Shown: positions 12,201 through 22,900 of the stretch, piece after piece | How the letters are laid out: each line of letters opens with the position of its first letter | How positions within the stretch are numbered: the stretch's first letter is position 1 | Assembly: GCF_019320115.1 (NCBI RefSeq) | Contig: NC_089586.1 | Coordinates: 2,318,804-2,382,803, forward strand | Reading direction: 5' to 3' | Origin: Miscanthus floridulus | Taxonomy: Eukaryota > Streptophyta > Magnoliopsida > Poales > Poaceae | DNA length: 64,000 nucleotides | The notes under the pieces: generated by a model | Database searches by the model: none | The model's input: only the letters and a program-made list of their open reading frames with translations | Told to the model about the DNA's origin: nothing | Program-made: the position numbers and the translations under genes

Positions 12201-13282
12201 TCGTGCGCATAAAAAGGAGGCGAGAAGGAGGACGGAGGGGCGAGGTCCACGGAGCAACACATCTCCAAAGAACTCGACCACTACTCCGATGAGGGATTCC
12301 CGAGGAAGGGAAGTTTCCATGGCTTACCGAGGCGAGCATGGGGTGCGCGAGGTGGAGGCGGAGCTACTGGCGGCAGGAATCAGGAAATGGGGTGGCAGTG
12401 TGGGAGCTTGACGCCGGCGGAGCACGTCGGCGAGCTCGGTAGCTCGAGCGCCCGCCTGGGATTTTGAAAAGGAGAACGAGAGGGAGAGAGAGCGAGAATG
12501 GAGAGGGAGGCTCAGACAGGGGGACTTGAAGGCAGGGCAGGGCCGGTCGGAACGGGGTAGGCCAGTGGTGCCGCGCGGCGAGCTCACCGGCGCATGGCCG
12601 CCACGTGGCTCGTGCATCCTGGCGCGGTCGGAGCGCGAGCGCGTCACGCGTGACTCACGTGAGCGGGGAGCGCACGGGAGCGGCTGTGGCCGAAGCGGCA
12701 GGGCCGGGCCAAAAATAACTGTGGGCCGAAAACGAGGCGCCGGCCCAACAAGGTGAGGAGAGCCTTTCTCTTTTTTTTTATTTTTCTTTTCCCAACTGAT
12801 TTGAATCACAAATTTGAGCAACCAAAAACTATTTTCAGGATTTGGGGTAAAAATAAAAGTTGTTTAGAAATTTAAACTCTACAACTTTGTCAAAAGGTGC
12901 AAAGTCTAAATCCAAACAGATTTTTGAGATGGAAGTTAAAAGCTAAATAAAAGGTACTTTGACCATTTTTTAATAATATTTTTAAAAGCAAAATTTGGGA
13001 AAATTTGAATACCAACCTTGCCCCAAAATGTATGTGAAACATTTCTAAGTCATTTGTACTCCCAAACAATCATGTTAAACATCATTACAAGCACAAACAT
13101 GACCCAGGTTCATTTAAACAGTAATGCAACATACATGTTTCATGAGCATGTTTCATATGTTTCAAAGCATTGTTTTAGTTATTATTTAACATGATTATGC
13201 ATGTATGATTATGATGCTTGATGATGTATTATGTTCATGATTTTGCAGTGCCTAAATGCTTGCGTAACACCGGGGTGTTACA
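9234..13282 (-). repeat. Left (3') LTR of the chromovirus
   Basis: 4,049 bp, ends TGTAACAG...GTGTTACA, direct repeat of 19968-24009. Read on the minus strand it starts TGTAACACCCCGGTGTTACG, the usual Tekay/Del-type LTR start. AT-rich except for a GC- and CpG-rich block at about 11850-12760 with many accidental open frames on both strands; these do not look coding because the other LTR breaks or alters them. Confidence 0.95.
11850..12760. other. CpG-rich block inside left LTR
   Basis: Sharp rise in G+C between two AT-rich halves of the LTR, with a partner at 22579-23480 in the other LTR. A TATA-like CATAAAAAGG lies in it on the + strand (about 12208-12217; partner about 22935-22944), antisense to the element. 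Most differences between the two LTRs fall here, and many are C/T or G/A, as expected for methylated CpG and CHG sites. Confidence 0.5.
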
Positions 13283-13293
13283 GCCCTCCCCCC
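13283..13293 (-). promoter_or_regulatory. Polypurine tract of the chromovirus
   Basis: The minus strand reads GGGGGGAGGGC immediately before the 3' LTR, and the pol stop codon ends one base earlier. This is the plus-strand priming site and fixes the orientation. Confidence 0.85.
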
Positions 13294-14768
13294 TTATAAG
13301 AATCTCATCCCTAGATTTTGAGTTACGAACCATTTGTTATAAAAATCCTTATAAGCGTTTTATAGATATTCTCCTGTTTCCCACGTCGCATCACCATCAT
13401 CGTGATTACTCCACTGTATCTTATATGTTCTCACCACTTTATTCTGATTGACTCGGTCCTTAGTGTCCAAAACTCAAACCGGTTGCTCACGGTATTCCAA
13501 GTCTGATTTGATCCGAATGCCCTGAGGTTCTATTCTCTCTTCCAGAACACGCAAGCACTTCTTCAACTGTGATACATGGAAAACTAGAAAGATTGAACCC
13601 ATCACTTCTGGTAACTGTAACTTATAAGCCATGGGACCCTTCTTCTCTATGATCTTGTACGGTCCTACAAACCTAGCAGCAAGTTTCTTCTTGATTCCAA
13701 ACCATTTCTTCATCATTGGGGTAACTTTCAAATAGGCATAGTCACCAACTTGAAATTCTAGCGGTCTCCTTCTCTTATCTACATAACTCTTCTAGTGTGA
13801 CTATGCTGCTTTCATGTTTTGTTGGATAATACAGACCTTTTTCTCAGCCTTGTCAACAAAATCGATTCCATAAACTTTCTCTCTCTAGGCTCCACCCAAT
13901 TCAACAGTATCCTACACTTCCTACCATACAATGCTTCAAATGGAGCCATCTTGATACTCTCTTGGTAACTATTGTTGTAAGCGAACTCTGCCAAAGGTAA
14001 CCATGATTCCCATGAACCCCTAGATGATAACACACAAGCTCTAAGCATATCTTCAAGAACAACATTAACTCGCTCTGTCTGCCCATCTGTCTGTGGGTGG
14101 TAAGCTATACTACGAACCAAGCTAGTACCCAAACCTTTATGAAGATGCTCCCAAAAATGAGTGGTAAACTATGACCCATGGTCAGACACGATAGTCTTTG
14201 GTATACCATGTAATCGGACAATGTCTGCAATGTACTTCTCAGCATACTGAGGGGGTCGAAAAGTGCTCTTGACTGGTAAAAAGTGAGCTGATTTGGTAAG
14301 GCGATCTACAATCACCCAAATCGAATCATTCCCCTTTGGTGTGGTGGGAAGATCGGTGATAAAATCCATACTTATATCATCCCATTTCCAATCTGGTACT
14401 GACAAAGGTTGCAACATTCCAGCGGGTCTCATGTGAAGAGCTTTCACTCTACAACACATGTCGCAATGAGCAACATACGCTGCAATCTCCTTCTTCATCT
14501 TCATCCACCAATAACGAGATCTCAATTCTTGGTACATTTTGCTACTTCTAGGATGGATAGACAACTTAGAGTGATGAGCTTCATCCATCAATTTGTTCTT
14601 GAGCTCTCGATCTTTAGATACAACCAGACGGTCCTTAAACCATAAGACTCCTTGTTCATCCACTCTAAAGTGCTTGGTCAGTTCTTTCTTCATTTTCTCC
14701 TTGATATGGAATATTCTTGTATCTGTTATCTGACCCTCAATGATCTTGCTCTCCAAGGTACAACTAAC
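13294..14768 (-). pseudogene. Integrase with C-terminal chromodomain (chromovirus pol, 3' part)
   Basis: Inserts the DNA copy into the host genome. The zinc-binding HHCC region (H...H...CDMC) is near 14450-14600. Catalytic core: first Asp in MDFITDLP near 14360, second in SDHGS at 14172-14186, Glu in LEDMLRA near 14050. A GPF/GPY-type module (FVGPYKIIEKKGPMAYKL) lies at about 13620-13680. A chromodomain occupies 13330-13473, with YKIQWSNH, ATWET and YKDFYNKW marking strands and helix. Chromodomains of this class are known to bind H3 tails methylated at lysine and steer integration. Broken by TAG at 14169-14171 (where Gln is normal), TAG at 13801-13803 and 13792-13794, TGA at 13474-13476, a TAA in the chromodomain, and a one-base deletion near 13875. 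Confidence 0.88.
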
Positions 14769-16640
14769 CTAGATATTATGCAACACAGCAGGATGCAATA
14801 AATTGAACCCATCTTCAAACAACGGTTGCACAGCAAGAGAATGTGACTTCCTACTTAAGGCATCTGCTACTACATTTGCCTTTCCCGGATGATAGTGCAC
14901 ATTCAGATTATAATCCTTTATCAGCTCTAACCATCTTCTCTGTCGCATATTCAACTCAGACTGAGTAAATATGTACTTGAGACTCTTATGATCTATAAAG
15001 ATATTGCACACATTCCCAAGCAAGTAGTGTCTCCAAATCTTTAGAGCATGCACAATGGCCGCAAGCTCTAAATCATGCATAGGATAGTTAACCTCATGCT
15101 TCCTCAACTAACGTGAGGCATAAGCAATGACCCTTCCATCTTGCATCAGAACACATCCTAAACCATTCCTTGATGCATCGCAAAACACATCAAACGACTT
15201 CTCTATATCCGGTTACGCTAGAATAGGAGCAGTGGTTAGCAAAGTCCGCAAGGTGCAGAAAGCTGCCTCACACTCCTCTGTCCAAACGAACTTATGATCC
15301 TTCTATAGCAAACTTGTCATTGGCTTGGCAATCTTCGAGAAGTCCGGTATAAAACGATGATAGTAACCGGCTAATCCAAGAAAACTCCAAACCTCATGAA
15401 CTATGCTTGGTGCCTTCCAATCCATAACCTCTTGTGCCTTATTAGGATCCACTGAGATTCCATTCTCAGATAACACATGACCGAGAAAAGGAACTGTCTT
15501 CAGCCAGAACTCACATTTACTAAACTTAGCATATAGCTAGTGATCTCTGAGTCTAGTCAAGACAATTCTTAGATGCTCTACATGATCATGTTTGTTCTCT
15601 GAGTATACTAGAATGTCATTAATGAACACAATCATGAACTTATCCAACTCCGGCATAAAGACCGAATTCATCAGATACATAAAGTATGTAGGAGCATTTG
15701 TCAAACCAAAGGACATGACAAGATACTCGTACAAACCATATTTGGTGGAGAACGCAGTCTTAGGTATATCTTGTGGTCTAATCTTGATCTGATGGTACCC
15801 TAATCTCAAATGTATCTTGGAGAACACCTTGGCTTTTGACAATTGATCAAACAAGATATCAATCCAAGGTAGAGGATACTTGTTTTTAATTATCACCGCA
15901 TTCAGTGGTCGGTAGTCCACGCACATCTGTAAGGAGTTATCCTTCTTCTTCTTCACGAACAGTGTGGGACATCCCCATTTCGATGAACTTGGATGAATTA
16001 AACCCTTAGTCAATAGATCTTGGAGTTGTTTCTTCAACTTAGCTAATTCATTTGGAGGCATCCGATAAGGCCTTCTTGAGATCAGTGGTGTTCTAGGGAT
16101 TAACTCAATGGCAAACTCAACATCTCTGTCTGGTGGAAGACCGGGTAACTCATCTAGAAACACGTCTAGAAACTCGCACACTACTGGAATCTTGGCTAGA
16201 AGAGTAGTTTGGACTGCACAAGTTGTACTGGCCAGATCTATTCTCCGAGGTAAGGTTACTTGAAATGTACCTTCTCCAATAGGTTCCTTGAGAGAAATGC
16301 TTCTTCCTCCAACGTCAATTACTACTCCCATCTTATTCATCCAGTTCATTCCCATAATCACATCCAGAACTAGCCCTGGCATAACTATCAAGTTAAGCTT
16401 ATACTGCCTGTCTGCTATACTCAGGGTTACCCCCTGAATTATCTGATTAGTTAATAGATCGGCCCTAGCTAAACTTATCCGATAAGCACATTCCAATTCA
16501 ACTATCTTTTGCTCATATTTTCTTGCAAATGCTTGACTTATGAATCAATGAGATGATCCAGAATCAAACAAAATGACTACAGGATGCTTGTTGATAGAAA
16601 ACATACCGACTGTCACGGGCTCTCCTTCCAGGATGTCATC
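14769..16640 (-). pseudogene. Protease, reverse transcriptase and RNase H (chromovirus pol, 5' part)
   Basis: The protease active-site triad DSG is at 16557-16565 (LFDSGSSH), followed by TGA. RT covers about 15400-16100: SRRPYRMPP near 16080, the VDYRPLN box near 15915, and the catalytic box near 15620 reading FINDILVYS. The first catalytic Asp of the usual FIDD is therefore Asn, and an upstream SKID motif reads SKIH, so this RT would be inactive even without stops. RNase H (about 14850-15230) keeps FCDASR, DLELAA and IDHKSL. In-frame stops: TAG at 15537, about 15306, 15108-15110 and 14769-14771, and a TAA near 15214. The frame itself stays continuous, so damage is mostly point mutation. Confidence 0.9.
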
Positions 16641-16670
16641 AATGGTGGTGTGGTGCACACAAGCTTGGTA

Positions 16671-17752
16671 CTAATTCTGCTGCTTCTTGGGATATGGGCA
16701 AAACTTCACAAAGTGCCTAGGTTGATTGTAGTTGAAACACATTCCTCTTACTTGAGTAGCAGCTCCAAATGAATTGCCTTGTCTGGTCTTGGCTTGTGGC
16801 ACCACCATCTTGAATGGCTTCTGATTCCTCTAAGGTTGCTGGGCATTCTGATTCCTCCACTAGGGTGGCCTGAACCTTGCACCAGGGGTAGGCGGACGAT
16901 ACACCGAACGATTTGCCATTGGGGCCCTTGGCTAGGACGGACATGACTCAAAAGCCCTCTTGCGAGTCTTGGATGTAGCATATACATTGTTGTTCTTTTC
17001 TTGCTTTAAGCAGTCACTAACAAAGTCATTGAAACCAGTTCTTATGTTGGTACCCACGTGCTTCATCATCTTGGGATTCAGACCTCTCTTGAAACTAGCG
17101 ATCTTTTTGTCATCGGTATTCACCATGTCAGAGGCATAGTGACTTGGATTGTTGAAGGCATGTAGATACTGTGTCATAGTCTTGGTGCCTTGATTCAGTG
17201 CTAGAAATTCTCCAAACTTCATTTCTGTCAAACCAGGTGGAATGTAAACTCCACAAAAGCCTTAGTGAATTCCCTCCAAGTAATGTGGGCATTGGGGGGA
17301 AAAGTGGTGCGATGGTGCTTCCACCACATTCCTATAGGGCCTTGTAGCTGATGAGCTGCATACTTAGTCTTCAACACTTCTATCATCCTTAGAACACGAA
17401 ACTTATCTTCCATGGTGTTTATCCACTCTTCTGCATCCAATGGCTCTGCTGCTTCTTTAAAAATTGGTGGTCTAGTATCCATAAAGTCCTTGAAACTACT
17501 ATACCAATTCGCTTCATGTCCTCCTAGGTTTAACCCACAATAGGTGTTGTCAGCAATGTGGTGCAATGCAGCTTCCATGTTCTGCTGCATGCCCTCCATG
17601 TTGCGTTGACTTCCAAAGAACTGTGCGAAGAACTGTTCCACGGTGTATGATGGAGGAGGAGGTGGTGGTGGATCACGGTTCTCATTCCCAGGGGCACTGT
17701 CACCTACCTCAGTAGCGTCGTACACGGTACGGTGAGTGTTCGACATATGCAT
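16671..17752 (-). pseudogene. Chromovirus gag with CCHC knuckle
   Basis: Gag builds the particle and packages RNA. ATG at 17752-17750 starts MHMSNTHRT; a proline run (PPPPPPP) and the helical retrotrans-gag core (WINTMEDKFRVLRM, WWKHHR, WREFTKAF) follow at about 17280-17640. A frameshift near 17255 moves the frame; it continues through TEMKFGEFLALNQGTKTMTQYL to a basic region. The knuckle near 16690-16740 reads CFNY....H....C, so its second Cys has become Tyr. In-frame TAG codons occur at 16932-16934, about 16860, about 16830 and 16671-16673. Gag and pol form one frame, as usual for chromoviruses, with no readthrough signal seen apart from decay stops. Confidence 0.85.
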
Positions 17753-18116
17753 ATTTCAGCAACAATAATTATTAGGCGATGTTGTAGAAATTGCAGGTGA
17801 ATGAAAAATTATGCCATGCTAAATTCACTGGAGAGAATAAATTCATACAATAAAATAGGGGCATAATAAGTTATTCCAATTAAAACAACATCACTAATTA
17901 GATTACTTAAGCGCACACATCATGTCCATTATGACCAAATTGCTAGCATACATACACTGGACTTTTGATGTTCAGATATCGCCACAAACACATCCAAGTT
18001 TTCCAACATTACATCAAGGTCTTAGTCTTTCTACTCATTATTACATGCCAGACATGCCAACCATGCAAAAGGTCATCACAAACGAAACCCTAGTAGCTAG
18101 CGCAACAACTACTAGC
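17753..18116 (-). other. Spacer between the H3-tail ORF and gag
   Basis: About 360 bp of AT-rich sequence with no sustained frame. It separates two sense ORFs, so gag translation would need splicing, reinitiation or another mechanism if both come from one transcript. No obvious splice pair could be fixed by eye. Confidence 0.5.
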
Positions 18117-19172
18117 CTACTCATCGTGGTCGCTATCTAAGTCGGAGATGTCGACATTGTCACTATCCACATCATCGTTGTCATCATCAGCTGGTGCCTC
18201 AGGCTCTTCAGGATCCTCATCCTCATCTAGATCCATCTCTGCTGCTCTAGGAGGAACGTAAGGGTGGAGCCAGTTATTCAGCTGATGAACCTCCTCATGT
18301 AGGTTGTCATTGTACTCTTCTGCATTGGCCAGCTACTGCTCTAGCTCAACTTGTCGAGCTCTCAGAACATCTTTTGCAGACTAGGCTTCATTCCTCTAGT
18401 GGAGCACATGGATCAACATGCGCTCAGTGTTCCTGTTGGCGGTGGTCAGACGCTCAACCTACTCTCTTAGTGCACGTACATCTCCCTCATAGACTCTAGT
18501 CCTCTAGGTCGCCTGGTCCCTCTGACGAGTCAACTGAGCCATCTCTGCATTGAGCCTCTCAATCTTGGTGTCATGATCCCTCTGAAGCTGACGTCGGTCA
18601 TCGTGGGCCTGACCAAGAGCACCAGACACACATCTTAGGCTACCTTCTACTCCATCGAAAGCCTTCATCACTACGAACATGGCGCTCATAGCAGGGTTAT
18701 CACTGTTCTGTCCTTCTGCTGCACCAATCTCTAGAGATCTTCCTCTTGCTTGCTGCCATGAGTCAGTGGAGGGGTTGCCCCTCGGAAAGACTCCAACTAT
18801 AGCGGCTACCAACTCCTGAGGAAAACGATCCATGATATCCCTCAGTATCCGAAAGGCTACCCTGTCAGCTGCTTCTTTAGCGGTCCTACTAGTTGACTCA
18901 TAATGCCAACTAGTCCACTCAGAACCGTCACCTCGGGGACGAACAACGACCTCCATAGTAACCAAGAGACCTTCCCCCAACTGCTCATTTGTCCAAAAAT
19001 AGCGGGGCCCCATTCCATCAGGATAGCCTACATAGCTGAGCACTCTCCATAAGAGTGTAGGCATCCCAAACTCTCCAAGAAACATGTGGTGCTGATGGGT
19101 ACATGGAGCAAGCTGATGGTGGGGAGCTCTGCCTCCGGTGGACTTGCGAGCGGTCTGCTTTGTGCGTGCCAT
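18117..19172 (-). pseudogene. Histone H3-tail mimic ORF of the chromovirus
   Basis: An extra ORF between primer site and gag, in the sense direction. The first ATG (19172-19170) begins ARTKQTARKSTGG after Met, identical to histone H3 residues 1-13. The following R-A-P-H-H-Q-L-A keeps A15, P16, Q19, L20 and A21 but replaces K14, R17 and K18. No histone fold follows. Residues about 35-130 form an alpha/beta body (WRVLSYVGYPDG, TMEVVVRPRGDG, AKEAADRVAFRILRDIM) that only loosely recalls a double-stranded-RNA-binding fold. About 186-300 is charged and coiled-coil-like. The last 40 residues hold 23 Asp/Glu. The frame is continuous for 351 codons but has five TAG codons (18504, 18459, 18396, 18381 and 18333), most readily explained as former CAG. 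The first 222 codons are open. Function unknown; inference: chromatin-factor decoy or self-ligand for the integrase chromodomain. Confidence 0.85.
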
Positions 19173-19181
19173 CTGTAGCAA

Positions 19182-19949
19182 ATTTTGTTTTATTACTCAT
19201 GTGAGAACAAGGTTAAGTTGTCATTTTTATCAAAATGAGATAATCAACTTATTAGGGGAGGAACAATGCCATGAATGATATGTAACAACATGATGCATGC
19301 ACGTTTCGTACGTTCTCACAAACTTAGGAAAAATAACAATTTCTAGCGGCATAGACGGTGGCATACAATGGTCTCTCATAAATGTAGCTAATACATACTA
19401 CACGATAGCGTTGTTATGTACCTACAAAAGATCCACTTCAGCCCAAACCCTGACAGTATGAAAAATATGCACGAAAGCAGTAAAGTAATCTACTCGCTCT
19501 ACATGCATCCCCAGATATGCATACAACGGTAGCAACTACCCGAACCATCGTCCTATCGACGGCAACGTCACCACAGGACGGAATTCCCCACACATTGGAT
19601 ACCTTCATACAAACACGCGTATGGCATGTAAATAATCCGGCATCATATAAGCACTTCCCTAGATCGGCAGTGTATCCGATCATGCTCTCACAACTCTCAC
19701 TTACCGAGGCGAAGAGGCAATGGATCCATACATTACCACTCAAGTGAATGGCACTCATACAATAGCACGTCGTATGAGCAATGAAATAGAAATATGATGC
19801 GAAGACCCCCAAGTTAGTACTTAAATAAGCCACCTAGAGTCCTTAACTGGGCATATAGGATATGACCACTGGCACACTATTAAGTTTTAAAACTCAGTTT
19901 TAAACACAATTTTGGTTTTAAATGCTCATGGGAACAGTAACCTGCTAAA
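19182..19949 (-). other. 5' leader of the chromovirus
   Basis: Sequence from the primer site to the H3-tail ORF. It carries short open frames on both strands but no recognisable protein. Packaging and dimerisation signals would be expected here; none can be recognised by eye. Confidence 0.5.
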
Positions 19950-19965
19950 CCTTGCTCCGATACCA
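19950..19965 (-). promoter_or_regulatory. Primer binding site, initiator-Met tRNA
   Basis: The minus strand reads TGGTATCGGAGCAAGG, two bases inside the 5' LTR. It matches the common initiator-methionine tRNA primer site TGGTATCAGAGC with one change. This fixes the right LTR as the 5' LTR. Confidence 0.9.
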
Positions 19966-19967
19966 GT

Positions 19968-22900
19968 TGTAACAGAACTGACCAATTATACGAGATTAAG
20001 GAAATCTTTCACCGAAGCAGATAATTTAGCAAACTTAAGCCCGTATAACCCGGTAGTCCGTGAAACCATGAAGGAATTCAAACCAATCGACATACAAACC
20101 AAGATCATACAAGTTTAGCAATCACCGTCACATGTTACATAAAGTTCGCAATGATAGTTGGATACATCAGAGTTTAGAACATAAAGTTATTACAACCCAA
20201 GTTCAAACTTAAATAGCAGAAGCAAATAGTTTTAAAGCCACACACACTTTTGGTTCAGATACAATGCTAGTAGGTAGTCATCTCCAACAAAAGCATCAGA
20301 TGAGAGATACGGAGTGACCGTTGCTTTTGGTCCTAGTTGTCACCCATCATCGGGTACAGGAAGTTAATGCAATAACCGTAGTACATTTGACCATCTGCAA
20401 CAACAATTGGAACAACGCCCTGAGTATGAGAAGGTACTCAGCTAGACTTACCCGTCTTAAACCAAAATAAAGCGACACCAAGGATTATGCAAGGATTTCT
20501 TTAGTGGGCTAGCTGACTCATTTGCAAAAAGCATAAGCTATCATGAAGAAACTATTTTAAGTACTTTACATCATCTTTATTATGACCTATCCATCTAGGT
20601 AAGCACCTATACTATAGCAATCACTTGATTAACCAATAACATCCAGTTACCAACTTAGATTTAGCATATCCCATACCATCCAGATAACCATTAGTGTTCC
20701 ATCATAATTACTACGATGCTGTAGCTTAAGTCAAGTGCTCACTATCCAGGAGCAATGGTGATTCAAATCAATTCCTAACTAGCTGGTGATTTATTCCTCA
20801 CACAAACCACACTCACCGATCAAGTGAGCTACAGATCACTAATGACACTTTCCAAGTAGCCGCGGGATAACAGTCATGGATCGCACTATCCAGGGACCGC
20901 CCGACAGCCAGGACACACCTTGGGCTCACTCTTCGCGCCCCCATCATACCCCCTTTAGCACTAGTGTGCCTATCTGAGTTTATCGCGGCTCGAATAGTGT
21001 CACTAGCTTCGTGGTCAAAAGGTACTTTATTCGGCCAGCTAAATGTGAGACATACGTTCAACATGACAAGAGGGATGAGCAACGATCGGTCCTTAATCGA
21101 CATAGATGGAAAACTAACAGTACCCCAGAACCCTGTCTGGTTGCCTCCAACTTTTCCATCCGGTCTTCAATTATCCATCACACATGGTTAATTCCAGGAT
21201 ATCATTCTTTCCATAGCTAAATTCTTCCAGTTACCACCTATAATTGTAGGTGACTAAAAATCACCGATCGCTATCGGTCTAAGCAAGGCTAAGCAGTTAT
21301 TCGATCCTGACCTAACAGGGTAAAAAGGTAATAAGGTAGGCAAAGATAGTAATAAATGTATCAACGGTTTCAATCAACTCCTACAACTTAATGCAATAAT
21401 ATATAAACTCATATATAGAAAGAATTGCTTTTATAAAGTAGGAGACTTAGAATGCTTCAGGGCTTGCCTCGTTCGAGCGAACTAGGTTGATGATCCATGC
21501 CCTCAGGCAAGTCCTCTCCTTGCTCCTCTTCCTCTAGCACCTCCTGTGCCTAGATTTTTTGTGGATCTGTCCCGGTCTGCTCTTCCAGAACTGCTACTAG
21601 CAACTCCTCCTATGATCCTATATGATGCAGATGTATAAGTGCTCATGCATAGGTGCATCAGAGAGATGACATGTAATGATCATGATGCATGGAATGTAGA
21701 TGAACATGTTTAACTTTATTGGACATAGTAGAAGTAAAGCTCTTCTACAAGGTAGCCAACATCATCCAAGAACATGTACTACTATACTACTACTACAACC
21801 ACTGTACTAACATGCCAAGTCACCACAGCAAGCTAAGATGCTTCAAAGATACACCAAAGCAAACATTATTAACTAAACATGCATTAAAAAGGTTAATTAA
21901 ACCCTAATTGAAACTAGGTTTGAACAACAACACCTATTTTGGTAGCACAGAAAAATCTAAGAAAATTTCGGTAGCATAGTACTACTCTAAGTAGACTACC
22001 ACAAAATTTTCATGGCATTTGGATAAGTAAAATAGCCTACACAAAAATAACAAGCTATGGCATAAATATGAGCATAAAAATACTTTGTATTATGAAAAGT
22101 ATCAAACAACAGATTTAATATTTTTCCTATGTTCTACACAGTAAACAATCACTGCACAAAAATTATCATACACATGTTTTATACAATTTTTGCTCTCTAT
22201 CAAAATAACAAAAAATCATCAATTAAAGGCATTTGAACTACACATCAATATTTCTCTACAGAACATGCATGACATATATTTTTCCTACAAAGTACATCAC
22301 TAAAGGAGATTAACAAAACTAGAACCATATTTTTCTGATAATTATTCTATTTACTAGACATTTTCTAAGATAACAGCAAATACAAGAATTAAATAAAACC
22401 CTATACAAAAGTATCACAAAAACCACATGCAATACTTTTCTACTGTAGATCTAAGAATAAGAAGCATATAGAAATTTGTTTCACCAAAATTGGGGCACCA
22501 CAGCAACAACTATGTATTTTAGAATCCTTTAAAAGCATTTTCCAAAAATCTTTTTCTTTTAAAACAAAAATCCAGCCATTGAAAACGCTGGGTGCACCCG
22601 GTGCAGTGCACCTAGGTTCACGCCGAGGTGCTGACAGCGGGCCCCTGCAGGTCAGCCGGCCCCAACTGCCAGCCACCCGCTGTAGGGGAGGCGGCGCTGA
22701 CCGGCGCGAGCTCGCCATCAGCGTGGTGGTCGGCGACGAGGTCACCACCCACATGACCACCGGGCCAAGGCGGACCTACCGGTGCATCTATCGGGGCCAG
22801 TGGAGCTCAGGAGCAAGCTCATCGACATCCATAGTGGCGTGGTGGCTCGGCTCACCGTCGGCCGGCCATCTCCGGCCAAGAGGTGGCGCGGGGAGTGGCT

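Noticed and set aside
12324..12821. Protein-coding genes in the GC-rich LTR blocks (also 11850-12411, 22579-23308)
   Set aside because: Frames are open in several directions because of base composition, differ between the two LTRs, and lie wholly inside LTR sequence.
18117..19172. A histone H3 gene or pseudogene
   Set aside because: Only the first 21 residues match H3. No histone-fold sequence follows, and the ORF lies in the expected place and direction inside an LTR element.
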